The notes below the pieces were generated by a model. The model was not told the origin of the DNA and did not search any database. It was given only the letters and a program-made list of their open reading frames with translations. The position numbers and the translations under genes are program-made. A stretch of DNA of 64,000 nt from Flavobacterium sp. xlx-214 (GTDB lineage: Bacteria > Bacteroidota > Bacteroidia > Flavobacteriales > Flavobacteriaceae). The stretch is from NCBI RefSeq assembly GCF_013874595.1, contig NZ_CP059431.1:2480001-2544000 (forward strand). Direction: 5' to 3'. Below, one piece after another: positions 8,859-18,526 of this stretch (positions within the stretch are counted from its first letter, which is position 1; every line of letters begins with the position of its first letter).

Positions 8859-9469
8859 TCTTTATCATCGGTATTTTTAAAACTAGGTATAGGTACATTT
8901 GCCCAATTTTCACCTGTTTTAATTCTGTATAATTGCATTTCACTAATACCAAATTGTTTGGCTATTATACGCATGCGTGTTTTTCTGTTAGGATCGTGAA
9001 TCATACGTTTTATACGCATAACTTGTGTGGTATCTAACTTCATTCCCTTTTGCGCCAATCGTTTCTTTTCAATACTTTTTTCATGTCCCACTTTTACGTT
9101 AGGATTAATTCGTTGATGTGCGTATTTCTCCTCTTCTGTTACCCACTTTAAATTAGTATAATGATCGTTTAAATTATCAAAATCTAAATGAATAACAAAA
9201 TTGTGTAAATCTGAAGGTTTATTTACAAAAAAATCAGCAATAGCACGCGACAACATGATGTGCTTATGCGCATATCCGCCTTCTGGTTTAAGTACTTTAT
9301 ACCTAAAAATCTTTAATTTATTGGTAACATTAGGCTTTAATAAATTACCCTCTTTAATTTCGTTGGTAAAACTTATTAATCTGCCATAATTTGAAACAGC
9401 GTAACGCAATTTTTTCTTATCCTCTAATACTAATTCTTTAAATTGCTCGCCTGGATATAATACTAACAT
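8849..9469 (-). CDS. NUMOD4/HNH-type DNA-binding protein
   Basis: 206 aa. The N-terminal part (EQFKELVLEDKKKLRYAVSNYGRLIS) resembles NUMOD4. The central part has IHLDFDNLNDHYTNLKWVTEEE, which is the layout of an HNH_3 endonuclease (H, N, H, N, WVT). The C-terminal 50 residues form a helix-turn-helix (MRIIAKQFGISEMQLYRI). Proteins of this layout include phage and group I intron homing endonucleases, but here the gene stands alone among housekeeping genes. It could be a domesticated regulator. The first metal-ligand His of a true HNH (HHID) is single here, so nuclease activity is uncertain. Confidence 0.65.
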   Translation of the reverse strand: MLVLYPGEQFKELVLEDKKKLRYAVSNYGRLISFTNEIKEGNLLKPNVTNKLKIFRYKVLKPEGGYAHKHIMLSRAIADFFVNKPSDLHNFVIHLDFDNLNDHYTNLKWVTEEEKYAHQRINPNVKVGHEKSIEKKRLAQKGMKLDTTQVMRIKRMIHDPNRKTRMRIIAKQFGISEMQLYRIKTGENWANVPIPSFKNTDDKDKQ

Positions 9470-9554
9470 AACTTTAAAATCAACTATTCATTTTTAAATT
9501 TTAGTTATTTTTTAAATGTTGGTTCTTGAATTCTAGTTTTCTTGTAAGTGTACA

Positions 9555-9562
9555 CAAATATA
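9555..9562 (-). promoter_or_regulatory. -7 promoter element (TATATTTG on minus strand)
   Basis: On the minus strand TATATTTG fits TAnnTTTG, about 85 nt upstream of the NUMOD4-like gene. No other regulatory sequence is evident in this short spacer. Confidence 0.4.
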
Positions 9563-9578
9563 TCCTTTTATTTATTAA

Positions 9579-10064
9579 TTATTCTAAAACCTGCTTTTTT
9601 AACAGAAAACTTTCAATTTTATCCGGAGTATCAAAAGTTGAAAATCGTTTTATAGGATTTCCATTTTTATCTATAAGAAATTTAGTAAAGTTCCATTTTA
9701 TGCCATTTGTTATAAAACCAGGAAGTTCTGCTTTTAAAAACTTAAATAAAGGATGCGCATTTTTTCCATTAACCAATACTTTTTCAAACACAGGAAAGCT
9801 AACTCCGTAATTAATTAAACAATTATTTTGAATACTTGTTGCATTGCCAGGCTCTTGATTATTAAACTGATTACACGGAAATGCCAAAACAACCAACCCT
9901 TTGTCCTTGTATTTTTGATACAATGCTTCTAAGCCTTTATATTGAGGTGTAAACCCACATTTACTGGCTGTATTAACAATTAAAAGTGTTTTATTTTTAA
10001 AGGATGCAAAATCGATTTCTACTCCTTGTAACGATTTTACTTTGAAATGATAAATTTCTTTCAT
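9579..10064 (-). CDS. glutathione peroxidase-family (thiol peroxidase) protein
   Basis: 161 aa, cytoplasmic. The GPx tetrad is complete: C36 (NTASKCGFTPQ), Q66 (FPCNQF), W124 and N125 (KWNF). Bacterial members use Cys instead of selenocysteine and usually accept electrons from thioredoxin to reduce H2O2 or organic peroxides. C64 in FPCNQF is typical, and C82 lies in the helix where the resolving Cys often sits. It is the canonical member of a pair; the other at 18527 is exported and lacks the Gln. Confidence 0.93.
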   Translation of the reverse strand: MKEIYHFKVKSLQGVEIDFASFKNKTLLIVNTASKCGFTPQYKGLEALYQKYKDKGLVVLAFPCNQFNNQEPGNATSIQNNCLINYGVSFPVFEKVLVNGKNAHPLFKFLKAELPGFITNGIKWNFTKFLIDKNGNPIKRFSTFDTPDKIESFLLKKQVLE

Positions 10065-10078
10065 TTTTACAAAAACTA

Positions 10079-10104
10079 AAAATGCATCTTTACAGATGCA
10101 TTTT
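10079..10104 (-). terminator. hairpin terminator of the S9 peptidase gene
   Basis: The 11-bp stem AAAATGCATCT / AGATGCATTTT with a TTAC loop lies directly after the peptidase stop codon (minus strand) and before the upstream GPx start. Confidence 0.7.
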
Positions 10105-10107
10105 GAT

Positions 10108-12258
10108 TTATTTTTTTAAGTGCGTCATAAAATAATCAGCGATTTTTGCATTCAAATGCACACGATCTTTTCCTGAAACATTATGTTCATGCGTTGGATA
10201 CAAGAAATAATCGACTTGTTTACCCGCTTTAATACATGCTTCTATGAATTCCATACTGTGTTGTTGCACTACAACAGGATCTTGCGCACCATGAATCATT
10301 AACAACCTTCCTTTTAATTTATCCACTTTATTTAAGGTAGATGTTTTTTCATATCCTTCAGGATTCTCACTAGGTGTATCCATATAACGTTCACCGTACA
10401 TTACTTCGTACCATTTCCAATCGATAACCGGACCACCTGCTACTCCAACTTTAAACACATCAGGATAATTCAACATTAAACTAGTTGTCATAAATCCACC
10501 GAAAGACCATCCGTAAACGCCAATTTTATCAGCATCAACAAATTTCTTCGACTTTAAAAACTCAACTCCTTTCATTTGATCGGCCATTTCATTCTGACCC
10601 AAATTTCTGTGAATTACGTGTTCAAAATTCTTTCCTCGGTTTTCGCTTCCACGGTTATCTAACGTAAATACCACAAAACCTTGCTGCGCCATGTAATAAT
10701 CAAAACCACCAGCACCACCGCCTAAACGATTCATAACTAATTGCGCATGAGGACCACCGTAAACATACACCATTACTGGGTATTTTTGATTTTCATTGAA
10801 ATTTGCAGGATAAATTAAGCGTCCATTTAAATCCGTTTTTCCATCAGCAGATTTTACGGTAACCATTTCTACTTTTGGCATGGTAATTTTACCTTCAAAA
10901 GGGTTTGTTGCATTTATAATTTCGACACTTTTTTTACCATTAACTTCTTGTAACGATATGCTATTTGGTGTTGAAAAATTAGTGTATTGAGAATAAAACC
11001 AAGTGTTAGCAGGATTCATTTCAACCGTATAAGTTGCAGAAGTTTTGGTTACAGGCGTTGTTTTACCCGATTTAATATCAGCTTTATACAACAACTTATC
11101 CATACCTTTATTAGCTGTTCCTAAATAGTAAATTTCTTTAGATGTAATATTTGAAAATTCTTTAAAAACCACATCCTTATACACGTAACTATTTAATTGC
11201 TTACCATTTGTGTTGTATCTGTACATTTGACGGTAACCATCTTTATCACTTACATATAAAAACTCTTTATCGTTAATAAACTTTAAAGGAGTTGTTGGCT
11301 CTACGTATGTTTTGCTTTTTTCTTGAAACAATTGTTTGTCTAAAGAACCAGCAGTATTGTAACGTTGTAATTTTAAATCGTCTTGTCCTCTATTCAGAAC
11401 GCCTACGTAAACAAAATCACTTGTAGGAGCCCATGTTGGAATGGTTAAATACTGCTCTTTATCGCCATCGATATTTAACTTAGTCCTTTGTTTGGTTTCA
11501 ACATTGTAGATGTACAAACTCACTTCTTCTGATTTCATACCTGCCATAGGATATTTTATGGGCTTATTTTCGGCAATTCGTGCTCCAAAATCAGTCAACG
11601 GATAATCAGCAACCATTGTTTCATTCTTTTTATAGAAAAGGACTTTCTTACTATCTGGACTTATCCAAATTCCTCTATCAATACCAAATTCTTGTCTGTG
11701 TGTATAACTATTTCCATTTACAATATGTTCTGGATCATTTGTTACAACAATTGTTTCGCCATTAGTAAAACTTAACGAAATATTGTTTTTATTTAACCAA
11801 ACAATAAAATTTTTATTAGGTGCAATAACTTCTTCCGCTGCTTTTTCATCAAACTTTATTGTCTTTACAATTTCTTTGCTGCTTATATTGTACACAACAT
11901 AATACTTAGCATCGCCACTATATGTAAAAGACAATTCATTATTGTTTTCCCAATGATAATTAAAAGGAATTGTGCCTAACTTAACTTCTTTATTTAATGC
12001 TTTTGATAATGCTTTTTGAAGATCGGCAGCCGTAACAAAATTAGTAGTTACTTTTCCATCAATATTTTTAGCGGTTAATGATTGATAAGGAGCTTCAATA
12101 TAAGTAACATCAGTATTAGTTTGCCACTGAGCACTGTAAACCGATTGTGTACCAAAACCTTTTTGAGCTGTTAATGTTGCTTCTTCTATAGTAAAATTGC
12201 GTTGTGCTTGAGAAATAAATCCCGACAAAACAAAAGCAAATAAAGTAAGTTTTTTCAT
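10108..12258 (-). CDS. dipeptidyl peptidase IV-like S9 serine peptidase, secreted
   Basis: 716 aa, the usual size for S9B peptidases. Residues 1-19 are a signal peptide (SGFISQAQ). Residues about 30-470 form the DPP4 N-terminal beta-propeller. The C-terminal alpha/beta hydrolase domain carries the triad S585 (GWSFGG), D660 (GAQD) and H692 (HEHN). It should release N-terminal Xaa-Pro (or similar) dipeptides in the periplasm, fitting the peptide-based lifestyle of flavobacteria. It stands as a single gene with its own terminator. Confidence 0.93.
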   Translation of the reverse strand: MKKLTLFAFVLSGFISQAQRNFTIEEATLTAQKGFGTQSVYSAQWQTNTDVTYIEAPYQSLTAKNIDGKVTTNFVTAADLQKALSKALNKEVKLGTIPFNYHWENNNELSFTYSGDAKYYVVYNISSKEIVKTIKFDEKAAEEVIAPNKNFIVWLNKNNISLSFTNGETIVVTNDPEHIVNGNSYTHRQEFGIDRGIWISPDSKKVLFYKKNETMVADYPLTDFGARIAENKPIKYPMAGMKSEEVSLYIYNVETKQRTKLNIDGDKEQYLTIPTWAPTSDFVYVGVLNRGQDDLKLQRYNTAGSLDKQLFQEKSKTYVEPTTPLKFINDKEFLYVSDKDGYRQMYRYNTNGKQLNSYVYKDVVFKEFSNITSKEIYYLGTANKGMDKLLYKADIKSGKTTPVTKTSATYTVEMNPANTWFYSQYTNFSTPNSISLQEVNGKKSVEIINATNPFEGKITMPKVEMVTVKSADGKTDLNGRLIYPANFNENQKYPVMVYVYGGPHAQLVMNRLGGGAGGFDYYMAQQGFVVFTLDNRGSENRGKNFEHVIHRNLGQNEMADQMKGVEFLKSKKFVDADKIGVYGWSFGGFMTTSLMLNYPDVFKVGVAGGPVIDWKWYEVMYGERYMDTPSENPEGYEKTSTLNKVDKLKGRLLMIHGAQDPVVVQQHSMEFIEACIKAGKQVDYFLYPTHEHNVSGKDRVHLNAKIADYFMTHLKK

Positions 12259-12319
12259 AAAATTGTATTTGTGCTAAAATAATGTTTCTATAAAATTTCA
12301 GCAATTATAATTTAATTAT

Positions 12320-12742
12320 TTACAAAAGTTTTCTTAGCTGGTTTTCTAAATCGTTTATATCTTTAAAATACTCTAACTCTATAGAAATTTTGTCCTTTTT
12401 TAAAACTGTAATTATCTCTAAAATAACATCAAGAGGGTCTGCCTCTACTCCTTCCATACTTTCATTAAAGTTAAGTCCTGCAATGTAACTTTCATTGTAA
12501 ACTTGCACCAGATAATCTTCTAAAAAAGTAGCCAAACAAATTGATTGAGGCTTGTACATTTTCCAATCTTCAATACAACAATTTTTAGCCATTTCTTTAC
12601 TAGACCAGAAACAAATTACGTTTACAGGAGAAGCATCATCATTTTTAAACAAAACCGATTGCGAAACAGCTACTTCGCCTTTATGTTCTACCACAAACAC
12701 TTCGTTTGAAGTAATAATTTCATTAATAAACTGTTTAATCAC
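12320..12742 (-). CDS. DUF2750-family protein
   Basis: 140 aa, cytoplasmic, acidic. The middle contains VICFWSSKEMAKNCCIEDWKMYKPQSICLATFLEDYL and then GVEADPLDV, which follow the DUF2750 pattern (CFWSS-A, W-Y-P, FL-L, G-E-DP). The family has no known biochemical role. It sits 18 bp downstream of the LolD-like gene on the same strand and is probably co-transcribed with it. Confidence 0.75.
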   Translation of the reverse strand: MIKQFINEIITSNEVFVVEHKGEVAVSQSVLFKNDDASPVNVICFWSSKEMAKNCCIEDWKMYKPQSICLATFLEDYLVQVYNESYIAGLNFNESMEGVEADPLDVILEIITVLKKDKISIELEYFKDINDLENQLRKLL

Positions 12743-12760
12743 TATTTCTTTGTTTAAAAA

Positions 12761-13420
12761 TTATAAAAATTTACCATCACTCATAACCAACTTTCTGTCG
12801 GCTAAATTAGCCAATTCTTCATTATGAGTTACAATTACAAATGTTTGCCCAAATTTATCACGCAATTGAAAAAATAAATCGTGCAGATTTTCTGCCGATT
12901 GTGTATCTAAATTTCCAGACGGTTCATCGGCAAAAATGACAGCAGGTTTATTTATTAAGGCTCTGGCCACTGCCACACGTTGTTGTTCTCCACCTGACAT
13001 TTCTGACGGAAAATGATTAATTCTATGACTTAAACCTAAATAAGCAAGTAGTTCTTTGGCTTCCTTTTCAGCTTCGCTTTTATTTCTATTTGCAATATAG
13101 GCTGGAATGCAAACATTTTCTAGAGCAGAAAACTCAGGCAGTAATTGATGAAATTGAAATATAAAACCTAACTTTTTATTTCTAAAAACAGCTAGTTCTT
13201 TATCTTTCAACTTTAAAACATCCGTTTCATCAATTAACAATTCAGCTGTAGCATTTTTAAGAGGTGTATCAAGTGTTCCTAAAATTTGTAGTAAAGTAGT
13301 TTTACCAGCACCCGAAGCACCAACTATAGCAACTATTTCGCCTTTTTTTATTTGTAATGATACATCATTTAAAACCGTTAAATCACCAAATTGCTTACTT
13401 AAATGTTTAGCTTTAATCAT
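12761..13420 (-). CDS. LolD-like ABC transporter ATP-binding protein
   Basis: 219 aa. It has Walker [10 protein letters not shown], the Q-loop [10 protein letters not shown], signature [15 protein letters not shown] and Walker B VIFADEP followed by SGNLD, the hallmark of the MacB/LolD/FtsE group. Such ATPases drive extraction of lipoproteins from the inner membrane or related mechanotransmission. The permease is not adjacent, so the partner must be encoded elsewhere. It is followed at 18 bp by the DUF2750 gene. Confidence 0.9.
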   Translation of the reverse strand: MIKAKHLSKQFGDLTVLNDVSLQIKKGEIVAIVGASGAGKTTLLQILGTLDTPLKNATAELLIDETDVLKLKDKELAVFRNKKLGFIFQFHQLLPEFSALENVCIPAYIANRNKSEAEKEAKELLAYLGLSHRINHFPSEMSGGEQQRVAVARALINKPAVIFADEPSGNLDTQSAENLHDLFFQLRDKFGQTFVIVTHNEELANLADRKLVMSDGKFL

Positions 13421-13567
13421 GTCTTTAAATTTGTTAACGAAATTACTTAATCTTTTACTTAAAAAATATAAATACCTGTTTTTTTAAAAGAATTTATTTT
13501 ATGCTACTTTTAATAAAATTTGGCATGTGGTTTGTTTTATAGTAAACACAATATTAATTAATTAAAG

Positions 13568-13873
13568 ATGAACGAAGTAATTGTACAACAAAATGAAAAA
13601 GTTACAGACAAAAATAAATACCGCCTTTTGGCTTTAGGGATTTTGTTTGATGTAATTGGAACATTTTCTTTTGCAATACCTGTTTTAGGAGAATTTTCAG
13701 ATGTTATCTGGGCTCCTATTGCAGCATTATTATTAAAATCAATGTATAAAGGAAGTATTGGTAAAGTTGGTGGTATTATTGCTTTTGTTGAGGAAGCTTT
13801 ACCTGGTTTAGACTTTATACCTACTTTTACTTTAACTTGGGTTTATACCTATATTATTAAAAAGGATGAATAA
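13568..13873 (+). CDS. small membrane protein, unknown
   Basis: 101 aa. Two or three hydrophobic segments (about residues 20-40, 45-58 and 68-95) separated by short loops; LPGLDFIPTFTLTWVYTYII near the end is membrane-embedded. A polar N-terminus (NEVIVQQNEKVTDKNKYR) precedes the first helix. The segment VGGIIAFVEEALPGLDFIPTF is typical of a small conserved Bacteroidota membrane family whose function I do not know. It ends in a clear terminator. Confidence 0.7.
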   Translation: MNEVIVQQNEKVTDKNKYRLLALGILFDVIGTFSFAIPVLGEFSDVIWAPIAALLLKSMYKGSIGKVGGIIAFVEEALPGLDFIPTFTLTWVYTYIIKKDE

Positions 13874-13874
13874 A

Positions 13875-13904
13875 AAAACCGACAGTCTTTGGCTGTCGGT
13901 TTTT
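13875..13904. terminator. bidirectional hairpin terminator
   Basis: An 11-bp stem AAAACCGACAG / CTGTCGGTTTT with a 7-nt loop serves the small membrane gene and the converging aminotransferase gene. Confidence 0.85.
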
Positions 13905-13910
13905 AATATA

Positions 13911-15101
13911 TTACTTGTTATAAACTTTTAAAGCTTCTTTAATAATTTCAGCAGATTTAATTAAATCTTCTTTCTTTAAAACGTAAGCTAATCTAACTTC
14001 GTCTAAGCCAACGCCTGGTGTAGAATAAAATCCTGCAGCCGGAGCTACCATTACTGTTTCGCCATTTAAATCATATGATTCTAACAACCATTTTGCAAAA
14101 TCTTCCGCGTTTGCAACTGGTAATTTAGCAATACAATAAAAAGCACCTTTAGGCATAGACACTTGTACACCATCAATTGCATTTAAAGCATTTACCAACG
14201 TTTCTCTACGATCTTTGTACTCTGTAATAACATCATCAAAGTAAGATTGTGGTGTATCTAAAGCTGCCTCAGAAGCAATTTGAGCATAAGTTGGAGGCGA
14301 TAAACGTGCTTGAGCAAACTTCATTGCAGTTGCCATTAACTCCTTGTTTTTTGACACTATACAACCAATACGCGCACCACACATACTGAAACGTTTTGAA
14401 ACCGAATCAATCATAATAGCATTTTGTGCAATGCTTTCTTCATTCATTACCGAAAAATGTTGGAATCCATCGTAAACAAATTCACGGTAAACTTCATCAG
14501 CAATTAAAAACAAATCGTGTTTCTTAACCAATGCAGCCAATTGTTTAATTTCTTCCTGACTGTATAAATATCCTGTTGGATTACCTGGGTTACAAATTAA
14601 AATGGCTTTTGTTTTTGGAGTGATTAATTTTTCAAAATCGGCAATTGCTGGTAAAGCAAAACCCGTTTCAATACCCGAAATTACAGGAACAACTTTTACA
14701 CCGTTTTGAGTTGAAAATCCATTGTAATTTGCGTAGAATGGCTCCGGAATAATAATTTCATCACCTTCGTCCATTGTAGACCCCATAGCAAAAATCAATG
14801 CCTCAGATCCACCAGTGGTAATAATGATATCTTCCTTATTAATTGGTAAACCTTGTTTTTGATAATAAGCTGCTAATTTTTCACGATAAGAATCAAATCC
14901 TGCAGAATGACTGTACTCTAAAACAGTAATATCAGCATTTTTTACAGCATCTAAAGCAACTTGAGGTGTTTTAATATCTGGTTGCCCAATATTTAAATGA
15001 TATACTTTATTTCCCTTTTTCTTTGCTACTTCGGCAAAAGGAACCAACTTACGAATTGGAGACTCAGGCATTTGCAAACCTTTTCGTGAAATATGAGGCA
15101 T
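13911..15101 (-). CDS. class I/II PLP-dependent aminotransferase
   Basis: 396 aa. Fold-type I features are visible: Y63-type SHSAGFDSYR, NPGNPTG at 171-177, D202 and Y205 (ADEVYREF), the PLP lysine K236 in SVSKRFSMCGARIG, and the substrate-binding Arg in VRLAYVL. It resembles aspartate or aromatic aminotransferases of the AspC/PatA type. Substrate cannot be fixed by eye. It has its own promoter and shares a terminator with its converging neighbour. Confidence 0.9.
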   Translation of the reverse strand: MPHISRKGLQMPESPIRKLVPFAEVAKKKGNKVYHLNIGQPDIKTPQVALDAVKNADITVLEYSHSAGFDSYREKLAAYYQKQGLPINKEDIIITTGGSEALIFAMGSTMDEGDEIIIPEPFYANYNGFSTQNGVKVVPVISGIETGFALPAIADFEKLITPKTKAILICNPGNPTGYLYSQEEIKQLAALVKKHDLFLIADEVYREFVYDGFQHFSVMNEESIAQNAIMIDSVSKRFSMCGARIGCIVSKNKELMATAMKFAQARLSPPTYAQIASEAALDTPQSYFDDVITEYKDRRETLVNALNAIDGVQVSMPKGAFYCIAKLPVANAEDFAKWLLESYDLNGETVMVAPAAGFYSTPGVGLDEVRLAYVLKKEDLIKSAEIIKEALKVYNK

Positions 15102-15133
15102 AATAACTTATTTTATATATTTTTTAATAGCTA

Positions 15134-15141
15134 CAAATGTA
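15134..15141 (-). promoter_or_regulatory. -7 promoter element (TACATTTG on minus strand)
   Basis: TACATTTG on the minus strand is a full match to TAnnTTTG, 33 bp from the aminotransferase start. Confidence 0.5.
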
Positions 15142-15259
15142 GTTTTTTTATCGTAAAATGCTACTCCTTTTTATTTGTTTAAATTAAGTTAAAATAAACT
15201 CCTACCTATTTAATTTGAGTACTTTTGTGAAATTTCAAGATTCACTACAACTATTTACT

Positions 15260-18200
15260 ATGAACAAAATTATCTCTTTTTTGTCATCTACAAGGTTAAT
15301 GGCTGTTCTATTCATTGTTTTTGCAGCCGTTATGGGTATTGCAACTTTTATTGAAAATGAATACAACACCGATACTGCCCGAATTTTAGTGTACAACACC
15401 AAATGGTTTGAAGCTATTATGTTAATTTTTGTTTTCAACTTTATAGGAAACATCAAACGTTACAATTTATGGAGTTGGAAAAAGCTAGACACCTTATTAC
15501 TTCACCTATCGTTTATTTTAATTTTAGTGGGAGCGTTTGTAACTCGATATATTAGTTTTGAAGGCATGATGCCTATTAGAGAAAAAGAAACTACCAATCA
15601 GTTTTTTTCTGATCGCACTTTCTTAACGGTAATGGTTGATGGCGAAATGGATGGCGAAATGAAAAGAAGAACTTTTGAAAATCCGCATTTATTTTCAGGT
15701 GCTTTAGATCAAGATAACTTCATTAGTAATTTTGCATCTAACCATTTCAGCATTAAAAAAGACTTTAACAAAATACCTTTTGAGGTTGAGTTTAAAGAAT
15801 TTATAATGGGTGCCGAAGAAATAATTGAGGAAAATCCAAATGGTAAAAGTTTTCTAAAATTAGTAGAATCTAGTCATGGTGAACGTCATGAACATTTTAT
15901 AGAAGAAGGTACAGTTGAAAGTATTCACAATATTTTATATTCTTATAACAAACCAACAGAAGGCGCTGTAAACTTTTACACAAATGAGCAAGGCGAAATG
16001 CAAATAAACACTCCTTTTACAGGAAGTTACCGTATTATGGCCACTCAAGCAACGGGTGATGTTACAGCAAATACTCCCGCACCTTTAAATTACCGCTCTA
16101 TGTATGATTTACAAGGTGTTCAATTTGTAATGGATAGACCAATAAAAGGAAAAAGAGTATTAAAATCGAATGGAGATTTTAAAGCCAAAAACACTTCAGA
16201 TGCTTTAGTGTTAACCGTTTCGTCTCAAGGTAAAAAAGAAGAAGTTACCTTACGTGGCTCTAAAGGTGCTATGGGTATTCCACAATCGTTTAAATTAGGT
16301 GCTTTAGAATTCACATTAATCTATGGATCAAAAGTTTACATTACACCGTTTCAAGTAAAGCTAAATGATTTTATTGCAGAGAAATATCCTGGAACCGAAA
16401 AAAGTTATTCATCATTTGAAAGTAAAGTAACCATTATTGATCCTGATAAATCATTTGATTATCGTATTTATATGAACCACGTTTTAGACCACAAAGGATA
16501 TCGTTTCTTTCAAGCTTCTTATGATCCTGATGAATTAGGAACCCATTTATCAGTAAATCACGATTTTTGGGGAACTTGGATTACCTATATTGGCTATACT
16601 TTATTATACATTTCTATGTTGTTAATTTTATTTACTAAAAACACACGTTTTAACGATTTAAGAAAGAAATTAAATAAAATACACACCAAAAAAGCAGCTT
16701 TAACAACTATTGCCTTATTGTTTGGATTGTTTTCTGCAACTGCTCAGCATTCTCACAATAAACCTACAACTGCTCAAGTAGATTCTTTATTAATAAAAAC
16801 AACGGTTTCACAAGAACACGCCGATTTATTTGGATCAATCATTATCCAAGATACAGGTGGCCGTATGAAACCTATCAATACATTTTCATCAGAATTATTA
16901 CGTAAAGTAAGTAAAGATGATCATTTTAGAGGGATGGATTCTGATCAAGTAATGTTATCAATTACACAGTTTCCGCAACTATGGTATCATGTACCTATTA
17001 TCAATTTAAAAAAGGGCAATGATAGTATTCGTTCCATAATTGGAATTCCTTCAGATGCTAAATTTGCAGCCCTAGCTGATTTCTTTGATGATAAAGGAAA
17101 CTATAAGTTAGATAAATTTCTAGACCAAGCTCATCAGGCAGCTGTTAAGAATAAATTTCAAGAAGATTTTATTACTGCCGATGAAAAAGTGAATCTATTA
17201 TATTCTGCAGTAAGTGGTCAAATTTTAAAAATATTTCCAATTCCTGGTCACACTAATAACAAATGGGTTTCTTATTTAGAATTAAACGAATCAGGTATGA
17301 AAGGTATGGACTCGGTTTATACCAAAAATATTTTACCAATGTACACTACCTCATTGTTAAAATCAATAGAAACGAAAGATTTTAAAGCTTCTGACGAATT
17401 ACTAACCTCGTTAATTAATTTTCAAAAGAAATTTGGTGGAAATGTTTTACCAAGTGAGCAAAAAATAAAAGCCGAAATTCTGTACAATAAGTACGATGTT
17501 TTCAAAAAGCTATTCTCATACTATATGTATGTGTCAGCACTTATGTTTATCTTAGTAATTATTCGCATTTTTAAAGATAACAAAGCGTTACGTATTATAA
17601 CAAAATTTTTTACTGTTTTAATTATTGCATTATTTGCATTACATACTTTAGGTTTAATTGCACGTTGGTATGTTTCGGGGCATGCACCATGGTCTAATGC
17701 TTACGAATCGATGATTTTTGTAGCTTGGGCAACCATGTTATTTGGATTATTTTTTGGTAGAAAGTCAAACTTAACCATTGCTTCTACCGCTTTTGTAGTA
17801 AGTATGATTTTGATGATTGCACATTGGAATTGGATGGATCCACAAATTGGTACTTTGCAAGCCGTTTTAGATTCGTATTGGTTAATGATTCACGTATCCA
17901 TTATTGTAGGTAGTTACGGTCCATTTACTTTAGGAATGGTTTTAGGAATTGTAGCTTTATTATTTATGATTTTTACTACAAAAGATAACAAAGCAAAAAT
18001 GGAACTAAACCTTAAAGAAATTACCTATATTAACGAAATGGCTTTAACCGTTGGTTTGGTAATGCTTACAATAGGAAATTTTATGGGTGGCCAATGGGCC
18101 AACGAAAGTTGGGGACGTTATTGGGGATGGGATCCTAAAGAAACTTGGGCTTTAATATCTATTATGGTATATGCTTTTGTAATTCACATGCGCTTTGTAC

Positions 18201-18421
18201 CAGCTTTACGCGGTTTATGGATTTACAATTTAATGTCGGTTATAGCTTTTTACAGTATTTTAATGACCTATTTTGGCGTAAACTTTTACTTATCAGGCTT
18301 GCACTCTTATGCAAAAGGAGATCAAATGGTAACTCCATCTTTCATTTGGATATCTGTAGGATCGCTTTTCGTTTTAGGCACATTAGCTTTCTATAAATAT
18401 AAAAAGTATTATAAAAAGTAA
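15260..18421 (+). CDS. ccsBA: fused cytochrome c biogenesis protein (ResB-CcsA, system II)
   Basis: 1053 aa from the ATG at 15260; the frame opens earlier at a TTG (15215), but a -7-like TACTTTTG lies inside that extension, so the ATG is preferred. The N-terminal half is ResB/CcsB: membrane helices near residues 10-35, 50-70 and 80-100, a long periplasmic domain, and another helix near 450. A second signal-like helix (TTIALLFGLFSATAQ) follows, then a soluble segment and the CcsA half with many helices and the haem-handling WWD motif (WANESWGRYWGWDPKETWALI). The protein exports haem and ligates it to CxxCH motifs of periplasmic c-type cytochromes. One-piece CcsBA proteins are usual in Bacteroidota. 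Confidence 0.93.
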   Translation: MNKIISFLSSTRLMAVLFIVFAAVMGIATFIENEYNTDTARILVYNTKWFEAIMLIFVFNFIGNIKRYNLWSWKKLDTLLLHLSFILILVGAFVTRYISFEGMMPIREKETTNQFFSDRTFLTVMVDGEMDGEMKRRTFENPHLFSGALDQDNFISNFASNHFSIKKDFNKIPFEVEFKEFIMGAEEIIEENPNGKSFLKLVESSHGERHEHFIEEGTVESIHNILYSYNKPTEGAVNFYTNEQGEMQINTPFTGSYRIMATQATGDVTANTPAPLNYRSMYDLQGVQFVMDRPIKGKRVLKSNGDFKAKNTSDALVLTVSSQGKKEEVTLRGSKGAMGIPQSFKLGALEFTLIYGSKVYITPFQVKLNDFIAEKYPGTEKSYSSFESKVTIIDPDKSFDYRIYMNHVLDHKGYRFFQASYDPDELGTHLSVNHDFWGTWITYIGYTLLYISMLLILFTKNTRFNDLRKKLNKIHTKKAALTTIALLFGLFSATAQHSHNKPTTAQVDSLLIKTTVSQEHADLFGSIIIQDTGGRMKPINTFSSELLRKVSKDDHFRGMDSDQVMLSITQFPQLWYHVPIINLKKGNDSIRSIIGIPSDAKFAALADFFDDKGNYKLDKFLDQAHQAAVKNKFQEDFITADEKVNLLYSAVSGQILKIFPIPGHTNNKWVSYLELNESGMKGMDSVYTKNILPMYTTSLLKSIETKDFKASDELLTSLINFQKKFGGNVLPSEQKIKAEILYNKYDVFKKLFSYYMYVSALMFILVIIRIFKDNKALRIITKFFTVLIIALFALHTLGLIARWYVSGHAPWSNAYESMIFVAWATMLFGLFFGRKSNLTIASTAFVVSMILMIAHWNWMDPQIGTLQAVLDSYWLMIHVSIIVGSYGPFTLGMVLGIVALLFMIFTTKDNKAKMELNLKEITYINEMALTVGLVMLTIGNFMGGQWANESWGRYWGWDPKETWALISIMVYAFVIHMRFVPALRGLWIYNLMSVIAFYSILMTYFGVNFYLSGLHSYAKGDQMVTPSFIWISVGSLFVLGTLAFYKYKKYYKK

Positions 18422-18428
18422 ATAATAA

Positions 18429-18462
18429 AAAAAGCGCTCCTTATATAAGGAGCGCTTTTTTA
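18429..18462 (+). terminator. strong hairpin terminator after ccsBA
   Basis: A 16-bp perfect stem (AAAAAAGCGCTCCTTA and its complement) with almost no loop and flanking A/T tracts lies just after the ccsBA stop. Confidence 0.9.
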
Positions 18463-18526
18463 ATAACAGAACTAATATTAACTTTAAATATCAAATAAAT
18501 TGTGTAAATTTAATAAACTGCAATAT

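Noticed and set aside
15215..15259. N-terminal extension of CcsBA from a TTG
   Set aside because: It contains a full -7-like element TACTTTTG, and the ATG at 15260 begins the usual hydrophobic ResB N-terminus.
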